In this document: piece by piece, positions 48,954 to 56,845 of the stretch
Layout of the letters: the number at the start of each line of letters is the position of its first letter
How positions within the stretch are numbered: position 1 is the first letter of the stretch
Assembly (NCBI RefSeq): GCF_029851875.1
Contig: NZ_JARKVC010000043.1
Coordinates: forward strand, 1 to 64,000
Direction of reading: 5' to 3'
Origin: Actinomyces sp.
Lineage (GTDB): Bacteria > Actinomycetota > Actinomycetes > Actinomycetales > Actinomycetaceae
DNA: 64,000 nucleotides
Program-made: the position numbers and the translations under genes
The notes under the pieces: model-generated
Database searches by the model: none
Told to the model about the DNA's origin: nothing
The model's input: only the letters and a program-made list of their open reading frames with translations

Positions 48954-50357
48954 GTGCACCTGCAGTGGTGGTCCGTCCTGCCCTTCGCGGCGATGCTTGC
49001 GAGCATCGCCGTCCTGCCGCTCGTCCCTGCGACCTCGCACTGGTGGGAGAAGCGGTCGAGCCAGCTCACCGTCGCCCTGGTCCTGGGGCTGCCGGTGGCA
49101 GCGTGGATGTGGGTGGCCGGAGGATGGCAGGTCGTCTTCGCCTCGGTGGTCGAGTACGTGCAGTTCATCATGCTGCTGCTCGCCCTCTTCGTGGTCTCCG
49201 GCGGCATCTTCCTCAAGGGCGATATCCAGGCCACCCCGCGCAACAACACCATCTTCCTGGCGATCGGCGGTGTGCTGGCGAGCTTCGTGGGAACCACCGG
49301 CGCGGCCATGCTGCTCATCCGCCCGCTGCTCAACACCAACTCCGAGCGGCGCTACCGGGTGCACACCGTGCTGTTCACGATCTTCGTCATCGCCAACTGC
49401 GGCGGTCTGCTGACGCCGCTGGGTGATCCGCCGCTCTTCCTCGGCTTCCTGCGTGGCGTCCCCTTCACCTGGACCTTCCACCTGCTGCCGGAGTGGGCCT
49501 TCGTCAACGGCATGCTCCTTCTCAGCTACTACGCCCTGGACCGCTGGTTCTACGCCAAGGAGCCGGCCTCGGCTGTACGCGCGGACCGCAGCGAGGTGGA
49601 GCCCCTGGGGCTGCGTGGAGCCAGCAACCTCATCTGGTTCGCCATCATCATCGCGGCCGTGGCCTTCGCCCCCTCGATCGACGTCGAGGCGATCGAGGCC
49701 GGGCACGCCAGCCTGACCGACTGGGTCCCCACCCGCGAGATCATCATGGCTGTGGCCGCCTTCGGCTCCTACAGGCTCGGCAACCGCCGGGTGCGTTTCG
49801 AGGACAACCAGTTCGAGTGGGGGCCGATCGCCGAGGTGGCGACCTTGTTCATCGGCATCTTCCTGACGATGATCCCGGCGCTGCACTACCTCGACGAGAT
49901 CGCCGGCAGGCTGCCGCTCAACGAGATCACCTTCTTCGTCTTCACCGGTGGGCTGTCCTCCATGCTGGACAACGCCCCCACCTACGTCACCTTCTTCGAG
50001 ATGGCTGGCCAGCTCAGCCACCCCGGCGGGGCGACGGTTGCAGGCGTGCCCGAGCTCTACCTCGTGTCGATCTCGCTGGGCGCGGTGCTGTGCGGCGCGA
50101 TCACCTACATCGGCAACGGCCCGAACTTCATGGTCAAGTCCGTGGCTGAGAGCCGTGGGGTCGAGATGCCGAGCTTTGGCGCCTACGTGGTCAAGTCCCT
50201 GACCTACCTGGTGCCGGTGCTGGCTGCGATGGTATGCCTGTTCATCGCACAGCCGGCGTGGGCCAAGGTCCTGGGTGCTGTCATCGTCGTCGCCCTCCTG
50301 GCCAACGACGTGCGTCTTGTCGCCTTCTCCCGCCGCCTGGCGCTCCAGGACGCCTGA
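48954..50357 (+). CDS. NhaD-like sodium:proton antiporter (CitMHS/ion transporter superfamily)
   Basis: A 467-residue protein with about 12 spans. GGIFLKGDIQATPRNNTIFLAIGGVLASFVGTTGAAMLLIRPLL, NCGGLLTPLGDPPLFLGFLRGVPF and SSMLDNAPTYVTFFEM match the sodium:proton antiporter branch of the ion-transporter superfamily, with the duplicated D/N-N-A-P and G-D-P-P elements thought to form the ion site. The start is GTG 48954, with AAGGAG 8 nt before it. It probably serves sodium or pH balance; citrate-type transport is the alternative. Confidence 0.85.
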   Translation: MHLQWWSVLPFAAMLASIAVLPLVPATSHWWEKRSSQLTVALVLGLPVAAWMWVAGGWQVVFASVVEYVQFIMLLLALFVVSGGIFLKGDIQATPRNNTIFLAIGGVLASFVGTTGAAMLLIRPLLNTNSERRYRVHTVLFTIFVIANCGGLLTPLGDPPLFLGFLRGVPFTWTFHLLPEWAFVNGMLLLSYYALDRWFYAKEPASAVRADRSEVEPLGLRGASNLIWFAIIIAAVAFAPSIDVEAIEAGHASLTDWVPTREIIMAVAAFGSYRLGNRRVRFEDNQFEWGPIAEVATLFIGIFLTMIPALHYLDEIAGRLPLNEITFFVFTGGLSSMLDNAPTYVTFFEMAGQLSHPGGATVAGVPELYLVSISLGAVLCGAITYIGNGPNFMVKSVAESRGVEMPSFGAYVVKSLTYLVPVLAAMVCLFIAQPAWAKVLGAVIVVALLANDVRLVAFSRRLALQDA

Positions 50358-50420
50358 GCCCGGTCTGGCCGGTTCTGCCTGATCTGCGCGAGCGCGAGTC
50401 GGCGCTCGTCTAGCGCTTGC

Positions 50421-50546
50421 CGGCGTGCCTGGACGCGGTGACGGCGTACTTCGAGGCCATCGCGGCGTGTGCTGGTGCGGTGGCGGCGTACTTCGACGTG
50501 GTGGCGGCGTGGGTTGGTGTGGTGGCGGCGTGGGTATGTTGTGAGG
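50421..50546. repeat. Six tandem 21-bp repeats
   Basis: Six units in perfect 21-bp register, each beginning CGGCGT, at 50421, 50442, 50463, 50484, 50505 and 50526. They are degenerate inside. The minus strand translates to a heptapeptide repeat such as HAATTSK and YAATAPA in a short open frame (50410-50811), but no ribosome site or homology supports a gene. Confidence 0.85.
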
Positions 50547-50564
50547 GCGTTCCTACCGACGTCG

Positions 50565-50587
50565 GCAGATACGCCGTCGATATCTGC
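50565..50587. repeat. Inverted repeat between the two arrays
   Basis: GCAGATA (50565-50571) and TATCTGC (50581-50587) around a 9-nt loop, placed between the left and right repeat arrays. Confidence 0.7.
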
Positions 50588-50589
50588 GC

Positions 50590-50669
50590 ACGCCTCCATA
50601 TGAGTGAGGTACGCCGCCAGCAGTGAGGTACGCCTCCATATGAGCGAGATACGCCGTCAGCGGTGAGGC
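50590..50669. repeat. Two tandem 40-bp repeats
   Basis: Units 50590-50629 and 50630-50669 differ at about five positions. Each is made of two halves starting ACGCC, about 21 and 19 bp. A partial third unit starts at 50670. Together with the array at 50421-50546 this fills the gap between the NhaD-like and OPA genes. Confidence 0.85.
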
Positions 50670-50689
50670 ACGCTGCCACTGCCTGTGAC

Positions 50690-50752
50690 CGCGTGCCTGG
50701 GGCGGTGACGAGGGCGATGAGCTCTTCCATGCGCCCTAGCAGGGCCGGACTC
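50690..50752 (-). pseudogene. Degenerate copy of the 3' end of the DUF3097 gene
   Basis: 63 bp matching 52514-52576, the last codons of DUF3097, with about nine mismatches. The encoded LLGRMEELI and VTAPGTR are shared with the intact protein, while the stop TGA has become TCA. The copy lies on the other side of the OPA transporter in the same orientation. Confidence 0.8.
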
Positions 50753-50836
50753 GTGGGCCCCTGCACCTGGGCCGGCGCGGCGGACCACCGCCCCTCGACG
50801 CGTGCCGCCACCGGGGCAGGACGTCAGCGCTAGCCT

Positions 50837-50875
50837 CAGCGCCCTCGCAGGGAAGGATCCACTGCGAGGGCGCTG
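50837..50875 (-). terminator. Terminator of the OPA transporter
   Basis: A perfect 14-bp stem (50837-50850 with 50862-50875) and 11-nt loop, 16 nt past the stop. Confidence 0.85.
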
Positions 50876-50890
50876 GTAGTGGAGCGCGGA

Positions 50891-52285
50891 TCAGGCCTTG
50901 GACCGGTTGGTCATCAGCCTGCGCTCGTACCTGCCGACCACCGCCATGAGCACCACCGCGGCGACGACGACTGCCAGCAGGAAGCCGTAGGTGACGTTCC
51001 AGCCCAGGTGGTCAATGAGCAGACCTACGCCGGTCGAGGCCAGGGAGGCCCCCAGCAGGTAGCCGAACAGCCCCGTGAAGCCGGCCGCGGTTCCCGCCAC
51101 CGAACGGGGTGAGAGGTCGATGGCCTGCAGACCGATGAGCATGACGGGACCGTAGATGAGGCCGCCGATGCAGGCGATGAGGATGTAGAACAACCAGATC
51201 GGCGCGCTGGGAGGCAGCAGCCAGTAGAAGGCCAGGGCGATACCGACCCCAGCGAGGAAGAGGATCCCGGCCCCGGAGCGCCAGCCCTTGAAGACCTTGT
51301 CCGAGACGAGCCCGCAGGCCAGCGTGCCGATGATTCCGGCACCCTCGTAGATCGCGAAGCCCAGCAGGCCGTCGGTGACGTTCGCGCCGTGGATCTGGTC
51401 GGTGAGATAGACCGGGATCCAGTTGAGGACGCCGTAGCGCAGGGTGTAGACGAAGACGTTGGTGATCGCGAGCAGGACGATGACCTTGTTGGTCAGCACG
51501 TGGCGGACGAGCACGTCCTTCCACGAGCCGTTCTCGGTCTCGTCGATCTCGACCTTGGCCGGGTCGTTGCGGTACTCCTCGATCGGAGGCAGGCCAAGGG
51601 CCTCAGGACGGTCACGGATGAGCAGGAGAGCGACCAGCGCCACGACCAGGGCGATGAGAGCCGGGACCCAGAAGGCCGGTGTCCAGTCCGCCTCGGAGGA
51701 GGAGAAGGTGCTCAGTGCCCAGGCGGAGGCGATACCGACCCCGGCACCACCGACGTTGTGCGCGCAGTTCCACATCGAGGTCATCCAGCCTCGCTCAGAG
51801 GTGGAGAACCAGTGGACGAGCACGCGTCCGGAGGGAGGCCATCCCATCCCCTGGAACCAGCCGTTGATGAACATCATCACCGCGAACAGGCCGACCGAGG
51901 CGCTCAGCAGCGGGACGAAGGCGATGAGCAGGTTCACCACCGCGCTCAGCGCCAGGCCCAGCGGCATGAAGTAGCGGGCGTTGGCGCGGTCAGAGAGCAT
52001 CGCCATGAAGAACTTGGACAGCCCGTAGGCGAAGAGCACCGCGTTGGCCACGATCCCGATGCCGGTGGCATTCATGATGTCGTGGCTCTTGAGGATGGAG
52101 GAGACCAGGGAGACGTTGTTACGAATGAGGTAGAAGCCGGCGTAGCCGATGAAGATGCCGAGGAAGGCGCTGGTCCGCCACCGGCGGTAGGCAGGAGCGA
52201 CCTGGGCCTGAGGAAGCGGGGGAGCGGCAGGAGGCGCGCTCAGGAAGGCCAGCGGACGCGGTAAGTGGGAAGACGACGTCGTCAT
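50891..52285 (-). CDS. Organophosphate:phosphate antiporter family transporter (GlpT/UhpT-like)
   Basis: A 464-residue protein with 12 spans. The OPA signature is SMWNCAHNVGGAGVG (about residues 163-177); YAGFYLIRNNVSL near TM1 and GWFQGMGWPPSGRVLVHWFS agree with GlpT. Glycerol-3-phosphate or hexose phosphate exchanged for phosphate is the expected reaction. It starts at ATG 52285 with AAGGACC before it. It stands alone between a broken copy and the intact DUF3097 gene, so it looks like an inserted cassette. Confidence 0.88.
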   Translation of the reverse strand: MTTSSSHLPRPLAFLSAPPAAPPLPQAQVAPAYRRWRTSAFLGIFIGYAGFYLIRNNVSLVSSILKSHDIMNATGIGIVANAVLFAYGLSKFFMAMLSDRANARYFMPLGLALSAVVNLLIAFVPLLSASVGLFAVMMFINGWFQGMGWPPSGRVLVHWFSTSERGWMTSMWNCAHNVGGAGVGIASAWALSTFSSSEADWTPAFWVPALIALVVALVALLLIRDRPEALGLPPIEEYRNDPAKVEIDETENGSWKDVLVRHVLTNKVIVLLAITNVFVYTLRYGVLNWIPVYLTDQIHGANVTDGLLGFAIYEGAGIIGTLACGLVSDKVFKGWRSGAGILFLAGVGIALAFYWLLPPSAPIWLFYILIACIGGLIYGPVMLIGLQAIDLSPRSVAGTAAGFTGLFGYLLGASLASTGVGLLIDHLGWNVTYGFLLAVVVAAVVLMAVVGRYERRLMTNRSKA

Positions 52286-52349
52286 TGAGGGGTCCTTGCA
52301 GTATTGCTGTTCTCAAGCGGATGGTGAGCAGGTACTCGCCGACTTGCGG

Positions 52350-52355
52350 ACTTTA
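52350..52355 (-). promoter_or_regulatory. Probable -10 of the OPA transporter gene
   Basis: Minus strand TAAAGT, giving a leader of about 60 nt. The same hexamer is proposed for rpsT. Confidence 0.4.
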
Positions 52356-52452
52356 CTCGCTACCTGGGGCTCATCCTCCTGGGCGAGGGCCTGGAGCAAT
52401 GACGTGCAGAGCGGGTGGCGCGGGCGTGCACGTTTGTGCAGGCCCGCAGCAC

Positions 52453-52471
52453 GGGCCCGCCTGACGGGCCC
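52453..52471 (-). terminator. Possible DUF3097 terminator
   Basis: A 7-bp all-GC stem (52453-52459 with 52465-52471) with a 5-nt loop, about 40 nt past the DUF3097 stop. Confidence 0.5.
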
Positions 52472-52509
52472 CTCCTGGCTGAGCGGGAACAGGGCGCGGA
52501 CAGGCGCCG

Positions 52510-53568
52510 TCAGCGTGTGCCTGGGGCGGTGACGAAGTCGATGAGCTCCTCCATGCGTCCCAGCAGTGCCGGCTCCAGGTCCTTGTAGCTGCGCACGGTG
52601 GCCAGGATCCGCTGCCAGCCCTGGGCGATGTCGGCCTGGCAGGCGTGGGGCCAGCCCAGGGCCTCCAGGGTGCCGTGCTTGATGTCGGTGCCACGGGGCA
52701 CGTCCGGCCAGGCGCGCAGCCCCACCCGCTCGGGCTTGACCGCCTGCCACACGTCCACGTACGGATGGCCCAGGACCAGGACGTTGTCCCCGCCCGGCAT
52801 GGCGCGCACGCGCTCGGCAGTCCGCGACTCCTTGGAGCCGGCCACGAGGTGGTCAACCAGCACTCCGGCACGGCGCGTGGGGCTGGGGGCGAAGTCGGTC
52901 ATGACCTCCTCCAGGTTGTCCACGCCGTCGAGCATGAGGACCACGACGCCCTCGTGACGCAGGTCGTCCCCCCAGACCTTCTCGACCAGCTCGGCGTCGT
53001 GCCTGCCCTCCACCCAGATCCGTGAGGCGCGCGCGACCTTGGCGGCCTCGCCCTCCACCGCGTAGGAGCCGGAGGCCGTGAGCCTGCGGCCACCAGCACT
53101 GACCGGGCCGGTGGGCTGGCGACGCCGGGGTACCGGTGGGTCGAGGACGACCGGGCGGCCCTCGATCCAGAAGCCGGCGCCGAGGGGGAAGCCGCGGCGC
53201 ACGCCGTGGCGGTCCTCCAGGACGACGACGTGGCAGCCACCCGACTTCTCGACGGCGACGACCGCTCCGACGAAGCCCGTCTGCCGGTCCTCGACGACCA
53301 GCCCGGCCGAGACCGGCACGTGCACCGAGGCCGGGCGCACCGCGTGCGGTCCCACACGGTGGGGGTCCGCAGCCAGGACGTCGCCGCCGTAGCGGTCCGA
53401 CGTCGTCGGTCGAGCCGGCACGGTGGCTGATCGACGGCGCTGGGCCTCGGCCTCGGTGAGCCGCCCGGCGGCCCGCGCCTCCTGCTGCTGACGAGCTGCC
53501 TGCTCGCGCAAGGCGGCGCGGCGTGCGGCGGTGGATCCCGGGACGGCGCGGCGTGGGGGAGTACTCAC
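52510..53568 (-). CDS. DUF3097 family protein
   Basis: A 352-residue actinobacterial protein. Residues about 20-60 are charged coiled coil; the conserved part shows VEDRQTGFVGAVVAVEK, WVEGRHDAELVEKVWGDDLRHEGVVV and DGVDNLEEVMTDFAP, then LVDHLVAGSKES and GHPYVDVWQAVKP. WVEGRHDAELVEKVWG recalls a TOPRIM-like core, so nucleic-acid work is possible, but the function is not known. The start at GTG 53568 is chosen because TACCGT ends 7 nt before it; an in-frame ATG at 53697 overlaps the hrcA regulatory region. The order hemW - DUF3097 - hrcA is conserved. Confidence 0.88.
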   Translation of the reverse strand: MSTPPRRAVPGSTAARRAALREQAARQQQEARAAGRLTEAEAQRRRSATVPARPTTSDRYGGDVLAADPHRVGPHAVRPASVHVPVSAGLVVEDRQTGFVGAVVAVEKSGGCHVVVLEDRHGVRRGFPLGAGFWIEGRPVVLDPPVPRRRQPTGPVSAGGRRLTASGSYAVEGEAAKVARASRIWVEGRHDAELVEKVWGDDLRHEGVVVLMLDGVDNLEEVMTDFAPSPTRRAGVLVDHLVAGSKESRTAERVRAMPGGDNVLVLGHPYVDVWQAVKPERVGLRAWPDVPRGTDIKHGTLEALGWPHACQADIAQGWQRILATVRSYKDLEPALLGRMEELIDFVTAPGTR

Positions 53569-53575
53569 CCGGGGC

Positions 53576-53581
53576 ACGGTA
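53576..53581 (-). promoter_or_regulatory. -10 element of leaderless DUF3097
   Basis: Minus strand TACCGT, 7 nt before GTG 53568; no ribosome site. Confidence 0.55.
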
Positions 53582-53626
53582 GGCCAACCTCTCGCTGGGC
53601 GAACGTCAGACCCGCCGGGCACGGCG

Positions 53627-53632
53627 TAGGAT
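53627..53632 (+). promoter_or_regulatory. hrcA -10 element
   Basis: TAGGAT overlaps the left end of the CIRCE repeat, so repressor binding would block polymerase. Confidence 0.55.
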
Positions 53633-53657
53633 GGCACTCGCACCCGGCGAGTGCTAG
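53631..53657 (+). promoter_or_regulatory. CIRCE operator for HrcA
   Basis: ATGGCACTC-N9-GAGTGCTAG, matching the CIRCE consensus TTAGCACTC-N9-GAGTGCTAA at 15 of 18 positions, with the exact 9-nt spacer. It lies about 85 nt before hrcA, which should therefore repress itself and dnaJ until heat shock. Confidence 0.92.
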
Positions 53658-53741
53658 CTCGGCTCACACGCAGACGGCTTGCCGGTGCCGGTGGCAACAG
53701 ACCGTGGCGTCGTCAGACGCCTGGCGAGAGGGAGGGACCAG

Positions 53742-54797
53742 ATGGCGGATGACCGGCGACTCAAGGTCCTGTCCGCCATCGTCACCGACTACGTGCGTAC
53801 CCGTGAGCCCGTGGGGTCACGAGCGATCGTCGAGCGCTACCAGCTGGGAGTCTCACCGGCCACGATCCGCAACGACATGGCGGCCCTGGAGGACGAGGGC
53901 TACATCCACCAGCCTCACACCAGCGCCGGCCGCGTGCCCACGCAGAAGGGCTACCGCCTCTTCGTCGACGAGGTCGCCCGCGTCAAGCCCCTGTCCGCCC
54001 CCGAGCGTGCCGCGATCACCGCGCTGCTGACTGGCGAGGTGGACCTGGACCAGGTGGTGGCCCGCTCGGTGCGCGTGCTCGCCCAGTTCACCGGGCAGCT
54101 CGCCGTCGTGGAGTACCCGAGCCTGCGGCGCACGGCCCTGCGCCACCTGGAGCTCGTGGTGCTCGCACCCACGCGCGTGCTGCTCGTCATCATCACGGAC
54201 ACCGGGCGTGTGGAGCAGCGCACCGTGTCCACGCCGGCTACCGAGGTGCTGGACCCCGTCGTCGTCGAGCACCTGCGCGTGCGGCTCAACGCCGCGCTGG
54301 CCGGGCTGCGCGCAGAGTCCGTCATCTCGGTGCTCACGGCCCTGAAGGAACAGGCCAGTGAGGACGAGCGGGCGCTGCTGACGGCAGTGGCCAGCGCGCT
54401 CATCGAGGCGCTGCGCCCGGACGCCGAGGAGCGCCTGGCCATCGCCGGCACGGCGAACCTGGCCCGCTCGACCCCGGACTTCTCCTCGCTCGGCCCCCTC
54501 CTGGACGCCATCGAGGAGCAGGTGGTGCTGCTGCGGCTGTTCACGGACACCAGCGACGTCCTGCCTGCGGGCGGGGCGGAGGGGATGCGCGTGAGCATCG
54601 GCTCAGAGAACCACGACGACGCCCTGGCGGAGGCCAGCGTCGTCACCACCTCCTACGGTGCGGGCTCGGGAGACGCCGTCGCCCACCTGGGCGTCGTGGG
54701 GCCCACCCGCATGGACTACCCCGCCACCATGACCGCTGTGCGCGCGGTCGCTCGCTACCTCTCCCGGTTCCTGGCGGGACCGGATCAGTCAGCCTGA
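53742..54797 (+). CDS. hrcA: Heat-inducible transcription repressor HrcA
   Basis: A 351-residue repressor. The N-terminal winged helix (about 1-75) has EPVGSRAIVERYQLGVSPATIRNDMAALEDEGYIHQPHTSAGRVPT, highly diagnostic; a GAF-like domain and the inserted dimerising domain follow. The start at ATG 53742 has GAGGGAGGG before it; an upstream in-frame ATG at 53679 has none. It binds the CIRCE element above and is followed by dnaJ after 42 nt. Confidence 0.97.
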   Translation: MADDRRLKVLSAIVTDYVRTREPVGSRAIVERYQLGVSPATIRNDMAALEDEGYIHQPHTSAGRVPTQKGYRLFVDEVARVKPLSAPERAAITALLTGEVDLDQVVARSVRVLAQFTGQLAVVEYPSLRRTALRHLELVVLAPTRVLLVIITDTGRVEQRTVSTPATEVLDPVVVEHLRVRLNAALAGLRAESVISVLTALKEQASEDERALLTAVASALIEALRPDAEERLAIAGTANLARSTPDFSSLGPLLDAIEEQVVLLRLFTDTSDVLPAGGAEGMRVSIGSENHDDALAEASVVTTSYGAGSGDAVAHLGVVGPTRMDYPATMTAVRAVARYLSRFLAGPDQSA

Positions 54798-54839
54798 GCG
54801 GCCGGCGTCGGAGACAACACGTAAAGGACACGTTCTCAG

Positions 54840-55976
54840 GTGAGTGACTACTACGAGCTGCTCGGCGTGAGCCGCCAGGCCAGTGCCGAGGAGATCAAGA
54901 AGGCCTACCGCAAGAAGGCGCGCCAGCTCCACCCCGACGTCGCCGGCCCCGGTCACGAGGAGGAGTTCAAGGAGGTCCAGGTGGCCTACTCCGTCCTGTC
55001 AGACGAGGAGAAGCGCCAGACCTACGACCTGGGCGGCGAGGACGCGCTGCACGGCGGCGGTGGCTTCCCTCCGGGCTTCAGCGGCGACTTCTCAGACCTG
55101 GGAGGCATCTTCCAGACCTTCTTCGGCGGAGGCGGCTCGCGCGGGCCAGCCTCGCGTGCGCGCCGCGGCCAGGACGGGCTCGTGACCGTGCCGGTGAGCC
55201 TGGCCGACGTCGCCTTTGGCGCGACCAAGACGGTTCCCATCGACACCTACGTCACCTGCACCACCTGTGGCGGCAGCTGCTGCGCGCCGGGGACCGAGCC
55301 GGTGACCTGCTCCCAGTGCAACGGCCAGGGCTCGGTCCAGCGTGTTCAGCGTTCCTTCCTGGGCAACGTCATGACCTCCTCTCCCTGCCCCACCTGCCAG
55401 GGGTTTGGCACCGTCATCGTCACGCCCTGCAAGGACTGCGACGGCGAAGGGCGCAAGCACGTGCGCAAGGACATCGAGGTCAACGTCCCGGCTGGCGTGT
55501 CCACCGGGACGCGCATCCGCATGTCCGGGCGCGGTGAGGCGGGCGTGGCCGGCGGCCCTGCGGGCGATCTCTACGTGGTGGTCGAGGAGCAGCCCCACCC
55601 CACCCTCGAGCGCCAGGGCGACGACCTGCGCACCGAGCTGCGCGTGCCGATGACCGCGGCCGCGCTGGGCGCCTCCTTCCCCGTCGAGACCCTCGACGGC
55701 GAGCGCAGCGTCTCGGTGCGCCCGGGCACCCAGTCCGGCGACGACATCCGCCTGGAGGGCCTGGGCGTGGGGCGGCTGCGCCGCTCCGGGCGCGGCAACC
55801 TGTACGTCACGGTGGTGGTGGAGACCCCGACCAGGCTCTCGGAGCGTCAGGAGGAGCTGCTCAAGGAACTGGCGGCGCTGCGTGGTGAGGACGGCTTCGC
55901 CCCTGCTGAGGAGGAGGGCTTCTTCGACCGGCTCAAGGGCTCCAAGACCAAGAGCAAGAACCGCCGCAAGCGCTGA
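54840..55976 (+). CDS. dnaJ: Chaperone DnaJ (DnaJ2 type, linked to hrcA)
   Basis: A 378-residue co-chaperone. J domain residues 1-66 with H31-P32-D33; a Gly/Phe linker (GGGGFPPGFSGDFSDLGGIFQTFFGGGG); four zinc motifs CTTCGGSC, CSQCNGQG, CPTCQGFG and CKDCDGEG, of which the first departs from CxxCxGxG; and the C-terminal substrate domain. It starts at GTG 54840. It stimulates DnaK ATPase and is under CIRCE control through hrcA. Actinobacteria usually hold a second DnaJ next to dnaK, which is not in this window. Confidence 0.96.
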   Translation: MSDYYELLGVSRQASAEEIKKAYRKKARQLHPDVAGPGHEEEFKEVQVAYSVLSDEEKRQTYDLGGEDALHGGGGFPPGFSGDFSDLGGIFQTFFGGGGSRGPASRARRGQDGLVTVPVSLADVAFGATKTVPIDTYVTCTTCGGSCCAPGTEPVTCSQCNGQGSVQRVQRSFLGNVMTSSPCPTCQGFGTVIVTPCKDCDGEGRKHVRKDIEVNVPAGVSTGTRIRMSGRGEAGVAGGPAGDLYVVVEEQPHPTLERQGDDLRTELRVPMTAAALGASFPVETLDGERSVSVRPGTQSGDDIRLEGLGVGRLRRSGRGNLYVTVVVETPTRLSERQEELLKELAALRGEDGFAPAEEEGFFDRLKGSKTKSKNRRKR

Positions 55977-56005
55977 GACGCGGCTCAGGCGCGAAGGGTA
56001 CCGGC

Positions 56006-56761
56006 TCAGGCCCCTGGCCAGTAGACGGAGTCCGGCGTGGGCCGGGCGCCGAAGATCGCGGTGCCCACGCGCACGCAGGTCGCGCCCTCAGCGATGGCCA
56101 GCTCGAAGTCGCCGCTCATGCCCATGGACAGCAGGCCGTCGCCCACGGTGCCGGCCTGGCGGGCCTCGTCGCGCAGGCGGCGCATGAGGCGGAAGCACTC
56201 GCGCACCTGCTCGCGGTCATCGGTGTGGGCGGCCAGCGTCATGAGACCGCGGACCCGCAGCGAGGAGTAGACCGGCAGCTCGGCCAGGAACCCGGCCACC
56301 GCCTCCGGCTCCAGGCCGAACTTGGACTCCTCGCCGGAGGAGTTGACCTGGACGTAGACGTCCAGGCTGCGACCTGCCGCCTGGAGCCGGCGGTCCAGGG
56401 CCTCGGCCACGTGGAGGGAGTCCAGCGCCTGGAACTCGTGGGCGAAGGAGACCACGTCCTTGGCCTTGTTGGTCTGCAGGTGGCCGATGAGCGCCCAGCG
56501 GATGCCGAGGTCAGCCATCTCGGTGCTCTTGCGCCTGGCCTCCTGGACCTTGTTCTCGCCCATCTCGGTCACCCCTGCGGCGAAGGCCGCGCGCAGGCGG
56601 TCCTCGGGAACCGTCTTGGTGACCGGCAGCAGGCGGACCTCGCTGGGACAGCGGCCGGCGGCTGTGGCAGCGGCGTCGATCCTGGTGCGGATCGCGGCGA
56701 GCCTCGCGCTGATCTGGGCGACCTCCTGCGGGTCCGGGGTAACGGGGGAGTCAGGCGTCAT
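56006..56761 (-). CDS. YggS family pyridoxal-phosphate homeostasis protein
   Basis: A 251-residue PLP-binding protein. The PLP lysine is in LLPVTKTVP (about K47); GENKVQEA, WALIGHLQTNKAKD, LDSLHV, VNSSGEESKFG, GLMTLAAH and SMGMSGDFELAIAEG are the YggS/PROSC motifs. It has no known enzymatic activity and buffers PLP. The start at ATG 56761 has TACCGT 8 nt upstream and AGGAGG only 1 nt away, so leaderless initiation is more likely. It is divergent from rsmE. Confidence 0.95.
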   Translation of the reverse strand: MTPDSPVTPDPQEVAQISARLAAIRTRIDAAATAAGRCPSEVRLLPVTKTVPEDRLRAAFAAGVTEMGENKVQEARRKSTEMADLGIRWALIGHLQTNKAKDVVSFAHEFQALDSLHVAEALDRRLQAAGRSLDVYVQVNSSGEESKFGLEPEAVAGFLAELPVYSSLRVRGLMTLAAHTDDREQVRECFRLMRRLRDEARQAGTVGDGLLSMGMSGDFELAIAEGATCVRVGTAIFGARPTPDSVYWPGA

Positions 56762-56769
56762 GCCTCCTG

Positions 56770-56775
56770 ACGGTA
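56770..56775 (-). promoter_or_regulatory. -10 element of leaderless yggS-like gene
   Basis: Minus strand TACCGT ending 8 nt before ATG 56761. Confidence 0.5.
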
Positions 56776-56832
56776 CACCGGTGGCGCCGCGTGGGAGCAA
56801 GCCGCCCAGCGACGTCGGAGGGGCGAGTCTCC

Positions 56833-56838
56833 TAGGCT
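56833..56838 (+). promoter_or_regulatory. -10 element of leaderless rsmE
   Basis: TAGGCT ends 7 nt before GTG 56846, the same as for leuS and the HIT gene. Confidence 0.6.
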
Positions 56839-56845
56839 GTCCTGT

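Noticed and set aside
50417-50626. 69-codon plus-strand frame over the same repeats
   Set aside because: Another frame through the repeat array; open only because of the 21-bp period.
50421-50669. CRISPR array
   Set aside because: Units are contiguous without unique spacers, degenerate, and no cas gene is present.
50410-50811. 133-codon minus-strand frame with heptapeptide repeats
   Set aside because: Arises from the 21-bp repeat array plus the DUF3097 relic; no ribosome site, promoter or homologue recognised.
53569-53697. ATG 53697 as start of DUF3097
   Set aside because: It would place coding across the CIRCE operator and hrcA promoter; GTG 53568 has a well-placed -10.
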